Origin: a virus
Direction: 5' to 3' (one strand)
DNA length: 64,000 nt
Virus record (IMG/VR): IMGVR_UViG_3300050026_000261
Span: 1-64,000 of that record
Each line of letters begins with the position of its first letter. The stretch's first letter is position 1. The notes beneath the pieces were generated by a model. The model had not been told where the DNA came from. It did no database searches and was given only the letters and a program-made list of their open reading frames with translations. The position numbers and the translations under genes are program-made. Below, in pieces: positions 55,130 through 62,466 of this stretch.

Positions 55130-57631
55130 ATGGAGAAACTGAATATTTATACATCGAACCGCATAATTATGCATATGCCCAAGGGCGCTCTCTCACAAAG
55201 CACCAACGATTTCCTATCCGTGGTCAAAAGTGAGAACACGATCCCCAACCCCGCCTACCAGGAGGCGCAGAAACGGGGCCGGTGGCTAGGCAGAATCTCA
55301 TCTGTGATCCCATTGGTGCAGATCGAGCCGCACGGCATATCGTTGCCCAGGGGCTATGCTTATAGGCTGCTGCAGTTGGCAAAGCATTTCGGGGTGGAGT
55401 ATTGCTTTGAGGATGTGCGCAGGGAATTGCCCATGGTGCTGTACCGGTCAAAAATTCAGCTCAGACCATATCAGAAAATAGCGGTCGAGGGGATGCTAAA
55501 GGGCACCCAGGGCGTTTTGGTCAGCCCCGCCGGCAGCGGAAAAACCGAATCCATGCTTGAGGTAATCGCCCGGGTGGGGCAACCTGCTATCTGGCTCACC
55601 CATACCAAGGAACTGGCAGAACAGGCGGCGGCCAGGGCAGAGTCTCGCTTAGGTATCCTCCGGAGCGAGATCGGCATGATCGGTGATGGAACTTACCGTG
55701 TAGGGGAAATGCTGACCATTGGCATCTTGCAGACACTCTGCCGGATGGATCTGAAAAAACTGGCCGGGTTGTTTGGTTTATTGATGCTAGATGAATGCTT
55801 CCCAGCAGGAACGCTGATTGATGGAAAACCCATTGAATCTATCAAACTAGGAAATGTTGTTACTGCTTGGGATGAGCGCAATCAGCAAGTAACTCAAGGC
55901 ATTGTTGCTGAAACGCTTAAAAGAAGAGCCCCATCTTTGTTGGTTCGCGTTCATGCTAGCGGCAAAAATGTAGTCTGCACCCCAAACCATCCATTCTTAA
56001 CGAAAGATGGCTGGAGAGAAGCAATTGGCCTAAATCTAGGAGAGGAGTTGCTTTATGAAGCCTGTTCTGAAGGCATGCCCGAAGTGTGGCAAAGTAAGGA
56101 TGACAAGCCCGGAATCAGAATTATGCAAAAAATGCAGGGGAGAAACAACTCGATACAACAACAGAGTGTTTGCTCTTTGCAGTTGTTGCAAAAGAATTGT
56201 TGTAATTTCGGAAAAAGTGAAAAGAGATCAGTTTCGGGATACGGGGCTAATTTATTGTTCGGAACAATGCAAGAAAGCATACCTGCACGAAGTCAATTCC
56301 AGGACCATGACCAAAACCAACAAGAAGTACGGTTCGGCCATGATGGCCAACAGAGATCCACATTTGACACCGGAAACGAGGGCCAAACTGAGTGCTTCCC
56401 TCAAAGCCAGGGGATGGAAGCCACCAATTCAGGGCGGCAATGGTCGAGGGCTAACAGTGCCGCAAGCCAGTCTTGCCAGCGTCTTGAACTGGCCAACAGA
56501 ACTAATAGTTCCAACGAAGATAAAGAGACCCAGCAGATATCCGACCTGTTACAAGATCGACATTGCCAATTCAGGGTTGAGGATCGGAATAGAGATCGAT
56601 GGCCACTCTCATTCTGCCCGCAAACTCCTCGATCAGAAGAAGGATACCTTCCTGTCTGGCTTAGGGTGGACAATATTGAGATTCTCCAACCAGGTAGTGA
56701 CGGAACATTTGGAGGATTGTGTCCAGATGGTCATGTCTACAATTTCGAAGTTGCAGACTACCACACCTACACAGCAAACGGGTTCATAGTTCACAACTGT
56801 GCGCATTGCCCAGCCGAAACCTATGCAGCAGTGGTTGACCAGTTCCCCGCCCGGTGGCGCTATGGATGCTCCGCGCAAATTGTCCGGTCAGATGGTTTAG
56901 AAGTGCTTACTGAGCGTTTCATCGGCCCCATTCTGCACACTGTACCAAGGACAGCAGTTGAACTGTCGGGTGGCGTCATAGTACCCCGGCTAAGAACCAT
57001 AAAAACTGAAACAGTTTCAGAAAGTTTCAGCCAGCATGTGAAAAGAACAGAAGAATGGGAACGCCTTTGCGGGGAAGCCCGGTTAAACAATACCAGAGAG
57101 CCAAGGAAGCCGCAAATGAACTACAACGCAATTATGAGCGACGTAATCAACGACTCTGAACGCAATCACCTGATCATCCAGACATTGATCCAAGAGTGCC
57201 CGGGACATTTTTCACTAGTTTTAAGCGAAAGAGTCGATCATTGCCAAGGGTTGAACGCTATTTTACAACAGACATTTCCTGAATTAAGATCGGACATTGT
57301 TCATGGCAAACTAGCGGCCAAGAAGCGGGAAACAGTAATTGAAAGTATGAAAAGTGGAAATCTGGATGTACTGTTCGCCGTTGACCTGGCAAAAGAGGGG
57401 CTGGACATCCCCCGGCTGGACAGGCTGTTCTTGGTGGCCGGGGGGAACAACGAAGCCGAGACTGAGCAGAAGGTTGGACGGATACAAAGAGGATTTAGCG
57501 GAAAGAGAGATGCGTTTGTGTTTGATTTTGTGGATGAATGTATCCCGGTGCTGGCAGCGCAGTTTTGGACGCGGAAGAAGGTGTACCAGAGGTTAGGGAT
57601 GATCGGGAATAGGGAAAGGCAGGTGGGGTAG
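55130..57631 (+). CDS. SF2 DExH helicase interrupted by an intein
   Basis: Precursor of 833 residues. Extein parts: RPYQKIAVEGMLKG (Q motif) and SPAGSGKTESMLEVI (motif I) near 130-140, IWLTHTKELAEQAAA, the DECAH box split after DE, GCSAQIV, and motif VI EQKVGRIQRGFSGK near 800. Cys 223 starts an intein of 334 residues (55796-56797); removal joins LMLDE to CAHCPAET and gives 499 residues. Likely phage replication or recombination helicase. ATG 55130 behind GGGGAAAATGG, after the Spo0E-like gene. Confidence 0.93.
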   Translation: MEKLNIYTSNRIIMHMPKGALSQSTNDFLSVVKSENTIPNPAYQEAQKRGRWLGRISSVIPLVQIEPHGISLPRGYAYRLLQLAKHFGVEYCFEDVRRELPMVLYRSKIQLRPYQKIAVEGMLKGTQGVLVSPAGSGKTESMLEVIARVGQPAIWLTHTKELAEQAAARAESRLGILRSEIGMIGDGTYRVGEMLTIGILQTLCRMDLKKLAGLFGLLMLDECFPAGTLIDGKPIESIKLGNVVTAWDERNQQVTQGIVAETLKRRAPSLLVRVHASGKNVVCTPNHPFLTKDGWREAIGLNLGEELLYEACSEGMPEVWQSKDDKPGIRIMQKMQGRNNSIQQQSVCSLQLLQKNCCNFGKSEKRSVSGYGANLLFGTMQESIPARSQFQDHDQNQQEVRFGHDGQQRSTFDTGNEGQTECFPQSQGMEATNSGRQWSRANSAASQSCQRLELANRTNSSNEDKETQQISDLLQDRHCQFRVEDRNRDRWPLSFCPQTPRSEEGYLPVWLRVDNIEILQPGSDGTFGGLCPDGHVYNFEVADYHTYTANGFIVHNCAHCPAETYAAVVDQFPARWRYGCSAQIVRSDGLEVLTERFIGPILHTVPRTAVELSGGVIVPRLRTIKTETVSESFSQHVKRTEEWERLCGEARLNNTREPRKPQMNYNAIMSDVINDSERNHLIIQTLIQECPGHFSLVLSERVDHCQGLNAILQQTFPELRSDIVHGKLAAKKRETVIESMKSGNLDVLFAVDLAKEGLDIPRLDRLFLVAGGNNEAETEQKVGRIQRGFSGKRDAFVFDFVDECIPVLAAQFWTRKKVYQRLGMIGNRERQVG
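55796..56797 (+). other. In-frame intein in the DExH motif
   Basis: Splicing blocks: CFPAGTLIDGKPIESIKLG (N-terminal Cys), VVCTPNHPFLTKDGW (TxxH), VYNFEVADYHTYTANGFIVHN followed by Cys (C-terminal His-Asn/Cys). The central 245 residues in this frame are Gln/Ser/Arg-rich without any domain, because another gene (56055-56789) is encoded there in a different frame. The frame has no stop codon. Confidence 0.92.
56055..56789 (+). CDS. EDxHD/Vsr-like homing endonuclease overlapping the intein
   Basis: Protein of 244 residues in the +1 frame relative to the helicase, starting ATG 56055 behind AGGAGAGGAG. N-terminus: CPKCGKVRM, LCKKC, CSCCK and YCSEQCKKAY zinc motifs; LTPETRAKLSASLKARGW is NUMOD3-like. 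Residues about 160-225 hold the nuclease core: YKIDIANSGLRIGIEIDGHSHSA, DQKKDTFLSGLGWTILRFSNQ (the EDxHD family of phage homing endonucleases). Its stop lies in the codons of the intein's C-terminal splicing block. This is a complete gene nested in another coding frame. Confidence 0.9.
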   Translation: MKPVLKACPKCGKVRMTSPESELCKKCRGETTRYNNRVFALCSCCKRIVVISEKVKRDQFRDTGLIYCSEQCKKAYLHEVNSRTMTKTNKKYGSAMMANRDPHLTPETRAKLSASLKARGWKPPIQGGNGRGLTVPQASLASVLNWPTELIVPTKIKRPSRYPTCYKIDIANSGLRIGIEIDGHSHSARKLLDQKKDTFLSGLGWTILRFSNQVVTEHLEDCVQMVMSTISKLQTTTPTQQTGS

Positions 57632-57632
57632 G

Positions 57633-57851
57633 GTGGCTCTGTGTGCCTGTGGCTGCGGCCAGGAAACAAAGCCAGGCAATCATTATATCAATCACCATTC
57701 ATGGCGAGACAAAGGTTTCCTGTTCGTAAAATCACCACTAGAGGATGCGGATATAGTGTCAATTCGCAGACGTCAACAGAGTTACAGGAATCGCAGTTAT
57801 GACACCCGTAACAGATGCGGGACGGGGACACGGTTGTTTGGGCAGGTTTGA
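57633..57851 (+). CDS. Small Cys-His-rich phage protein
   Basis: Protein of 72 residues. The start CACGCGQETKPGNHYINHH is a metal-binding lead also seen at the N-terminus of phage HNH and NUMOD proteins; the rest is basic and short. Could be a remnant of such a nuclease or a small DNA-binding protein. GTG 57633 immediately after the helicase stop. Confidence 0.5.
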   Translation: MALCACGCGQETKPGNHYINHHSWRDKGFLFVKSPLEDADIVSIRRRQQSYRNRSYDTRNRCGTGTRLFGQV

Positions 57852-57867
57852 AAGATGGTGAATTAAA

Positions 57868-58299
57868 TTGACCGAATCTCAGATCAAAGACTTCGCAACC
57901 AAAAACCTATTTCATGGCTATGACTTCGTTACAGCCGAGATGGGGCCGTACCACTCACAAATTAGATTTGATCTAATTGGGATCCGGCGAAGCAAAAGGA
58001 TAGTCCGAATTTTCGAGGTCAAAACATCCAGATCGGATTTCTTAGCGGATAAGAAATGGAGTAAATATCTGCAATTCGCGACACATTTTTATTTCATTGC
58101 CCCTGTTGGGGTAATCAAACCGGAGGAACTGGATCAAAGGGTTGGGCTGATCGAACTAGCAGAGGTTGGAAAGGGGTATTTCAGGTATAACTTTGTAAAA
58201 CGGTGCAAGAAGCTGCCGGATTTATCTATGGAGTGCTATATCCAACTAATCGAAGCAATCGCTTGGCGGCAATGGCAAACAAATAGGCAGGTGGTCTAG
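57868..58299 (+). CDS. MmcB-like PD-(D/E)XK nuclease
   Basis: Protein of 143 residues with FDLIGIRRSKRIVRIFEVKTSRSDFLADKKWSKYL, containing the Asp and ExK pair of the restriction-nuclease fold, then FYFIAPVGVIKPEEL and VGLIELA. This is the MmcB/DNA-repair family pattern. TTG 57868. It follows the helicase in the recombination operon. Confidence 0.82.
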   Translation: MTESQIKDFATKNLFHGYDFVTAEMGPYHSQIRFDLIGIRRSKRIVRIFEVKTSRSDFLADKKWSKYLQFATHFYFIAPVGVIKPEELDQRVGLIELAEVGKGYFRYNFVKRCKKLPDLSMECYIQLIEAIAWRQWQTNRQVV

Positions 58300-58300
58300 C

Positions 58301-58696
58301 ATTGGTCACGTAAAACGCACCTGCGACTCTTGCATGGCGGTTACATTCTCATCCTATGACCACCGCAACGAGGATCGCGTCAGATGCACCCGGTGCGGTC
58401 AATGGATAGACAATATTCATTGGCGACCGGTTCAGCAGATAGAACAAGTAGAGACACCGATTATTGAGGCGCAAAGCCTCTATAAAAAAACCATTGAAGC
58501 CCAAAATGTGGAGAATGTCCCATCCTATCTTACTCAGAGGAAACAAATTCTATGCACGGAGGCGAAACAAAATGCCGGACAACCAGACGGACAACCAATT
58601 AAACGAGGATCAGGAAAACATCCAAGAAGAAAACACCATGATCGAGCCGGAAAGCGGCCCAACAGAGGATACAGCAGGCGACATCCCATTCAGTAA
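58301..58696 (+). CDS. Zinc-ribbon protein with probable ATT start
   Basis: The frame from ATG 58334 begins with CTRCGQW, only half a zinc ribbon. In frame upstream, RTCDSCM at 58316-58334 supplies the partner CxxC, reached from ATT 58301 behind AGGTGGT at 7 bases. About 131 residues; the last 40 overlap the metallopeptidase start in another phase and are basic. ATT start is inferred. Confidence 0.5.
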   Translation: MGHVKRTCDSCMAVTFSSYDHRNEDRVRCTRCGQWIDNIHWRPVQQIEQVETPIIEAQSLYKKTIEAQNVENVPSYLTQRKQILCTEAKQNAGQPDGQPIKRGSGKHPRRKHHDRAGKRPNRGYSRRHPIQ

Positions 58697-59345
58697 TACT
58701 CCGACCCCGGTCACCAAGATTCTGGTGATCCCAGACTGGTACGGTCAATACGTGATCAGAGATCAGTTCCGGCCCATTGCTGACGCCCTGGTCAAGAAGT
58801 ATGAAGAATTGAAGCACATCCAAACCAATTCAATATTGTTTGTCTCGAACACGACAGGCAAAGGCGCTGACAAGGACCGGCACAAACTGGCGCAAATCGC
58901 CACAATTCCAGCCAAGTGGACGGAGATCCTGTATCAGTTCACAGGCGGAAACTTTACCTATCTGATGGAGTTCTTTGCCGCTAATATTCACCACTTGAAA
59001 AGGGAGCAATACATCGCCCTGATCTACCACGAACTCAGGCATATAGGGCATGATGGGAAACTGGTGCATCACGACATCGAGGATTGGAGCAGGATGATCA
59101 GCGCCTTGGGGATCGATTGGAGCGGCTGTAAAGACGAGGGCGATTTCCCAGACCTGCTGGACGAAGATTTGGACTGGGACAGATTGATCGGGCAACAAAA
59201 AAGGCAAATGAACCTCGAAGATGCCCGGTCGACATATGCCCGGCTGCATGATCAGATAGAGGGGCTTCTGCCGGATGGCGTTGACAGTATGACGATCAGT
59301 ACTGGAGATGGGGTGCCTGGGCAACGGTTAACGCTGGTGAGGTAA
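58572..59345 (+). CDS. Putative phage metallopeptidase
   Basis: Protein of 257 residues. An acidic, disordered first 45 residues precede a domain with ALIYHELRHIGHDG, a HExxH-type zinc motif in the form HELRH, and LVHHDIEDW further on, matching the phage metallopeptidase family (PF18894-type). FVSNTTGKGADKDRHKLAQI is the conserved N-terminal part. ATG 58572 follows GGAGG; the longer frame from 58464 lacks a ribosome site. Substrate unknown. Confidence 0.85.
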   Translation: MPDNQTDNQLNEDQENIQEENTMIEPESGPTEDTAGDIPFSNTPTPVTKILVIPDWYGQYVIRDQFRPIADALVKKYEELKHIQTNSILFVSNTTGKGADKDRHKLAQIATIPAKWTEILYQFTGGNFTYLMEFFAANIHHLKREQYIALIYHELRHIGHDGKLVHHDIEDWSRMISALGIDWSGCKDEGDFPDLLDEDLDWDRLIGQQKRQMNLEDARSTYARLHDQIEGLLPDGVDSMTISTGDGVPGQRLTLVR

Positions 59346-59414
59346 GGAAAATCCCAGTTAAAAAGAGACTCCCGCGGAAGAAGATGCCGTTTTAGGTCAA
59401 GGTAAATAAACCGT

Positions 59415-59502
59415 TGCGGGGCGGCTCAGACAGGCAAGCCTGGCCAGCCTGCCGATTGTGGTGATCTGTTAAGCAGGGTTCGATTCCCTGCCCGCCCCCG
59501 CA
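59415..59502 (+). ncRNA. tRNA-like element (non-canonical)
   Basis: GCAGGG-TTCGATT-CCCTGC (59473-59491) is a perfect T-arm with consensus loop. TGC-GGGGCGG (59415-59424) pairs with CCGCCCC-C-GCA (59492-59502) as an acceptor-like stem. I cannot fit a D-arm and anticodon arm with U33, so no amino acid is assigned. It may be a tRNA-like structure, a decayed tRNA or a tRNA 3'-end attachment site. It fills most of the gap 59346-59527. Confidence 0.55.
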
Positions 59503-59527
59503 CAATTTTGAAGGGAGATGCGAGAAG

Positions 59528-60286
59528 ATGGCAGTTGCAATGATTAAGGCGTCATCGGATGTTTTGGAAGTTTTGGATCATGCAGAGGTGCAGGGCAATG
59601 TCCTATATCTCAGAAGTGCCCAACTTGATCGCAAGCTCTATACCGATACCAACAAAGTCCTAGAAGCAATGGGCGGCAAGTGGAACCGCAAACAGGGCGG
59701 CCATGTCTTTGAATCTGACCCATCAGAACTGCTCTGCATGGTCAGGGAGACCGGCGAGATCATCGACATTAAGAAATCCTACCAGGCATTTTACACACCG
59801 CCAGAGCGGGCTGCTCATTTGGTCGAACTGGCAGATATCGGTCCCGGCATCGACGTGCTGGAACCATCTGCTGGCGTAGGGAACATAGCCGACGAACTGA
59901 TCAAAACGGAGTGCGATCTATCCGTGATCGAGATCCGGCCAGATAGCCAACTGACTCTTCAAAAGAAAGGATACAACCTGATCGGCGGCGATTTCTTGGT
60001 ATACAACGAAAGGCAGTTCTCCCGCATAGTGATGAACCCGCCATTCACCCGGCAGCAGGACATCGACCACGTAACCCATGCCTGGAGCCTGCTAAAGCCT
60101 GGCGGTCGTCTGGTGGCAATCATGAGCAGCAGCACAGTGCACAGAGAGAATCGCAAGGCTCAACAATTCCGAGGTCTTCTCGACTATGGCTGGTACGAAG
60201 AGAACGAGGACGATGCTTTCAAAGCAAGCGGCACAACGGCCAAAACGATAACGGTTGTTCTGGACAAGCCGGGGGACAGTGCTTAA
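59528..60286 (+). CDS. N6-adenine-type DNA methyltransferase
   Basis: Protein of 252 residues. The AdoMet site is DVLEPSAGVGNIADELI near 110, and catalytic NPPFTRQQDIDHV is near 170, the N6-adenine (gamma-type) order. VMNPPF and LLKPGGRLVAIM are characteristic. No target-recognition domain is obvious, so it is a small orphan enzyme probably protecting phage DNA. ATG 59528 behind GAAGGGAG. Confidence 0.88.
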   Translation: MAVAMIKASSDVLEVLDHAEVQGNVLYLRSAQLDRKLYTDTNKVLEAMGGKWNRKQGGHVFESDPSELLCMVRETGEIIDIKKSYQAFYTPPERAAHLVELADIGPGIDVLEPSAGVGNIADELIKTECDLSVIEIRPDSQLTLQKKGYNLIGGDFLVYNERQFSRIVMNPPFTRQQDIDHVTHAWSLLKPGGRLVAIMSSSTVHRENRKAQQFRGLLDYGWYEENEDDAFKASGTTAKTITVVLDKPGDSA

Positions 60287-60606
60287 TGCGTCCGCTCCTG
60301 ATCGCCCTGCTCCTGGTACTGATCCCGCACCCGCTCGCAATCGAGAGAGGGCCGGCTCAAGTAGCCAGCCGCCACGAATCAGCCCAAATCTTTCTCGCCA
60401 CTGCCTACGTAGCGACAGGCCACAGGTGCAAGGATGGCAGTTGGCCGGTGGTAGGCAAGACGATAGCCGTTGACCCAAGTATCATCCCCCTGGGGTCAAA
60501 GGTGCAGGTAAACGGGGTGGAGATGGTGGCAAGGGATACCGGGGCCTTGATACGGGGGAGACATGTGGATTTGTTCGTGGGAAGCAGGGGCGAGGCCGTG
60601 AGTTAG
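60286..60606 (+). CDS. Secreted 3D-domain protein
   Basis: Protein of 106 residues with a signal-peptide-like start (RPLLIALLLVLIPHP) and a 3D (DDD) domain: ATAYVATGHRC, GKTIAVDPSIIPLGSKVQVNG, ARDTGALIRGRHVDLFVG, the three Asp of MltA/YocH-like wall enzymes. It may cleave glycan strands outside the cell. Its ATG overlaps the methyltransferase stop. Finding a wall enzyme in the replication region is unexpected. Confidence 0.85.
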   Translation: MRPLLIALLLVLIPHPLAIERGPAQVASRHESAQIFLATAYVATGHRCKDGSWPVVGKTIAVDPSIIPLGSKVQVNGVEMVARDTGALIRGRHVDLFVGSRGEAVS

Positions 60607-60641
60607 GGCAGAAGATTGGTTGAGGTAGAAATCGAGAAGTG

Positions 60642-60664
60642 AGATTTGGCGGCCAGAGCAGAAA
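60642..60664 (+). repeat. Dispersed repeat AGATTTGGCGGCCAGAGC, copy 1
   Basis: AGATTTGGCGGCCAGAGC plus AGAAA at 60642-60664. An identical 23-mer lies at 62221-62243 and a diverged copy at 61087-61106, each just upstream of a small gene. Confidence 0.8.
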
Positions 60665-60680
60665 GGCAAGGCAAAGCACA

Positions 60681-60917
60681 ATGGCGATCCAGCGAAGCGA
60701 AGAGGAAATCGAAAGGCTCTGTAGTGAACTGCAAACAAGCACCTACAACTACGGAACAGCAAAAGGATCAAACATTATGGAAGCGATCATAACCAATCCT
60801 GACCAGCTTAACGCAGCAAAGAGGCTTTTGCATGATGTAATGAACGATCTAGGAAAAAATGCGTATGAAGCCGTGCATTTCTACCTGATCGAGCATCCTG
60901 AACTACCAATAAAATAA
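60681..60917 (+). CDS. Small helical early protein
   Basis: Protein of 78 residues: EEEIERLCSELQTS lead, then NPDQLNAAKRLLHDVMNDLGKNAYEAVHFYLIEHPELP, a compact helical segment. ATG 60777 with AAGGATC upstream is an alternative giving 46 residues. Unrecognised. Confidence 0.6.
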   Translation: MAIQRSEEEIERLCSELQTSTYNYGTAKGSNIMEAIITNPDQLNAAKRLLHDVMNDLGKNAYEAVHFYLIEHPELPIK

Positions 60918-60962
60918 ACAACTGGCCTGGCCGCCAGTTAATTTTGAAGTGAGGGTGATCGA

Positions 60963-61085
60963 ATGAGCGATATCTGCGAAGCAATGAACATCCCCACATG
61001 GGAAGCATCATTAATCTGTGGCTATGGCCACTGTTACTACTGCAAGCATTGCCCTAATGGAAAATATCGGGAAGTTCCGGAGTGA
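60963..61085 (+). CDS. Small Cys/His peptide
   Basis: 40-residue frame starting ATG 60963 behind GAGGGTGATC, with ICGYGHCYYCKHCP, a dense metal-binding sequence. Not recognised. The repeat at 61087 begins right after its stop. Confidence 0.55.
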   Translation: MSDICEAMNIPTWEASLICGYGHCYYCKHCPNGKYREVPE

Positions 61086-61086
61086 A

Positions 61087-61106
61087 AGATTTGGCGGCTG
61101 GAGCCA
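61087..61106 (+). repeat. Dispersed repeat, diverged copy 2
   Basis: AGATTTGGCGGCTGGAGCCA at 61087-61106 shares the first 12 bases exactly with the copies at 60642 and 62221, and most of the rest. Confidence 0.65.
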
Positions 61107-61125
61107 AGAAAGTGAAGGTGAAGAT

Positions 61126-61617
61126 GTGAAAGCCATATCGATAATGCAACCACACGCATCATTAGTGGCAATCAGAGCGAAACACAACGAAACGCGTAGT
61201 TGGGCGACAAAGTACCGCGGGCCCCTGGTGATCCATGCAAGTGCCAAGATGGGCCGTAAACAGAAGGAATTGTGCCTTCAAGAGCCATTTGCGACAGCTA
61301 TATACGATTTGGTTATAGATGGAGGCGGGTTAAATCCTGTCATTGAATTTGATCTTGGCGCTATTATCGCTACCTGCAATTTAGTGGACATTTACGCCAT
61401 AGCAGGCTACAAGGACATGATCAACGTCAATCCGAACGCCGAAAAGTTGCTCAGGCCATTCCCAGGCGAACCGGAGCGTTCCTTCGGTGACTACACCCCT
61501 GGTCGCTACGCCTGGATCCTTGCCGATATGCGCCAGATTGAGCCGATTCCCTGCAAAGGAAAACTGGGATTGTGGAACGTACCGACGGAGATTGAGGAGA
61601 TGATTAAACATGGATGA
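61126..61617 (+). CDS. ASCH-domain protein
   Basis: Protein of 163 residues with the ASCH fold: AISIMQPHASLVAIRAKHNETRSW, YRGPLVIHASAKMG, GAIIATCNLVDIY, YTPGRYAWILADMRQIEPIP. These domains bind RNA or modified nucleosides and sometimes hydrolyse acetylcytidine. GTG 61126 is preferred because MKAISIMQP is the family start and GAAGGTG precedes it; the frame is open upstream to 61018. Confidence 0.88.
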   Translation: MKAISIMQPHASLVAIRAKHNETRSWATKYRGPLVIHASAKMGRKQKELCLQEPFATAIYDLVIDGGGLNPVIEFDLGAIIATCNLVDIYAIAGYKDMINVNPNAEKLLRPFPGEPERSFGDYTPGRYAWILADMRQIEPIPCKGKLGLWNVPTEIEEMIKHG

Positions 61618-61951
61618 TTGGCTGAAATCACTGAAAGTTGGCGATGAGGTCTGCTACACCTACACAGCGATAAGCAAACGGATCGTCATGACCACCGTTG
61701 CTAAAATCACGCCAACAGGAAAAATACGCACGGCAGACGGGAAACTGTTCGACGAAACAGGATTTCTCAAAGAAGGCCACGGATGGAACTGCACGTATTA
61801 TCATCTGTCGCCCATAACCGACGAGATCCGGTATGAGATCAGGTGCCGGGATCTGCTCAACCAAACAAGACGGATCAAATTTCCAGAGCTCACCAATGAG
61901 CAGCTTGAGGAAATAGTCAAGATAGCAGAGTTGGCACCGCAAGGCCGATGA
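61610..61951 (+). CDS. Hypothetical protein
   Basis: Unrecognised protein of 113 residues, beta-rich first part (VGDEVCYTYTAISKRIVMTTVAKITPTGKI), helical end (TNEQLEEIVKIAELA). The pattern of a small SH3-like or DUF-type phage protein. It overlaps the ASCH gene by 8 bases. Confidence 0.6.
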   Translation: MDDWLKSLKVGDEVCYTYTAISKRIVMTTVAKITPTGKIRTADGKLFDETGFLKEGHGWNCTYYHLSPITDEIRYEIRCRDLLNQTRRIKFPELTNEQLEEIVKIAELAPQGR

Positions 61952-62024
61952 TATGCCGTGGGTGATGAAATGATCTTATATGACATCAACTTTCTAATAC
62001 CAATCTACACTGACGGATTCGAAG

Positions 62025-62219
62025 ATGGGCGAAAAAGTGAAGTATCTGCAAGATTACGAAACTTACCAAGTAAAAGCGCATTTTCTTCCTAAGGTCGGTG
62101 AGGAAGTAATGATTGATGAAGATGAATCGGAAAACGAATACACAGTAAAGCGCATTGTTCACCATTATGACAAGCATGGTGGTACATACCAATATACTGA
62201 AATCTTTTTAACTGATTAA
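62025..62219 (+). CDS. Small beta-rich hypothetical protein
   Basis: 64-residue protein with VKAHFLPKVGEEVMIDEDES and YTVKRIVHHYDKHG. ATG 62025. A 40-residue frame from ATG 61970 overlaps it in another phase and is less convincing. The space 61952-62024 otherwise holds nothing clear. Confidence 0.55.
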   Translation: MGEKVKYLQDYETYQVKAHFLPKVGEEVMIDEDESENEYTVKRIVHHYDKHGGTYQYTEIFLTD

Positions 62220-62220
62220 T

Positions 62221-62243
62221 AGATTTGGCGGCCAGAGCAGAAA
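62221..62243 (+). repeat. Dispersed repeat, copy 3
   Basis: Identical to 60642-60664 over 23 bases. It lies just before the ribosome site CGGAGG of the gene at 62256. Confidence 0.8.
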
Positions 62244-62255
62244 CGGAGGAACGAC

Positions 62256-62375
62256 ATGGCAACTAGGGCAAAGTTCAAGTGTTACAGTAAGTCAGCATAC
62301 GAGCAAGGGTGCGGTGGTGTAGTCCTCAACCCAGTGTCAAGTCGTAGATATGCCTTGGCAAAATGCTCACGATGA
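62256..62375 (+). CDS. Truncated small phage protein
   Basis: 39 residues starting ATG 62256 behind CGGAGGAACG: ATRAKFKCYSKSAYEQGCGG then VVLNPVSS. This resembles the beginning of a longer phage family (about 100 residues, RAKFKC...V.L.PV.S), so the gene is probably truncated or frameshifted after codon 30. Confidence 0.5.
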   Translation: MATRAKFKCYSKSAYEQGCGGVVLNPVSSRRYALAKCSR

Positions 62376-62466
62376 ATGGCTAATGAATATACGGCGGTAT
62401 AAAAACAGGAGATACGATACTTTCCACTTGGCCGACATCGTCTCCTGCAAGGTGGGGTGGAAATGA
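62350..62466 (+). CDS. Small overlapping hypothetical protein
   Basis: 38-residue frame from ATG 62350, basic and Trp-containing (MPWQNAHDEWLMNIRRYKNRR), ending in TGA that overlaps the next ATG. Coupling supports it; no ribosome site is clear. Confidence 0.35.
   Translation: MPWQNAHDEWLMNIRRYKNRRYDTFHLADIVSCKVGWK

Noticed and set aside
59415-59502. Selenocysteine or pyrrolysine tRNA
   Set aside because: No UCA or CUA anticodon in a proper loop, and no enlarged variable arm or shortened D loop could be fitted.
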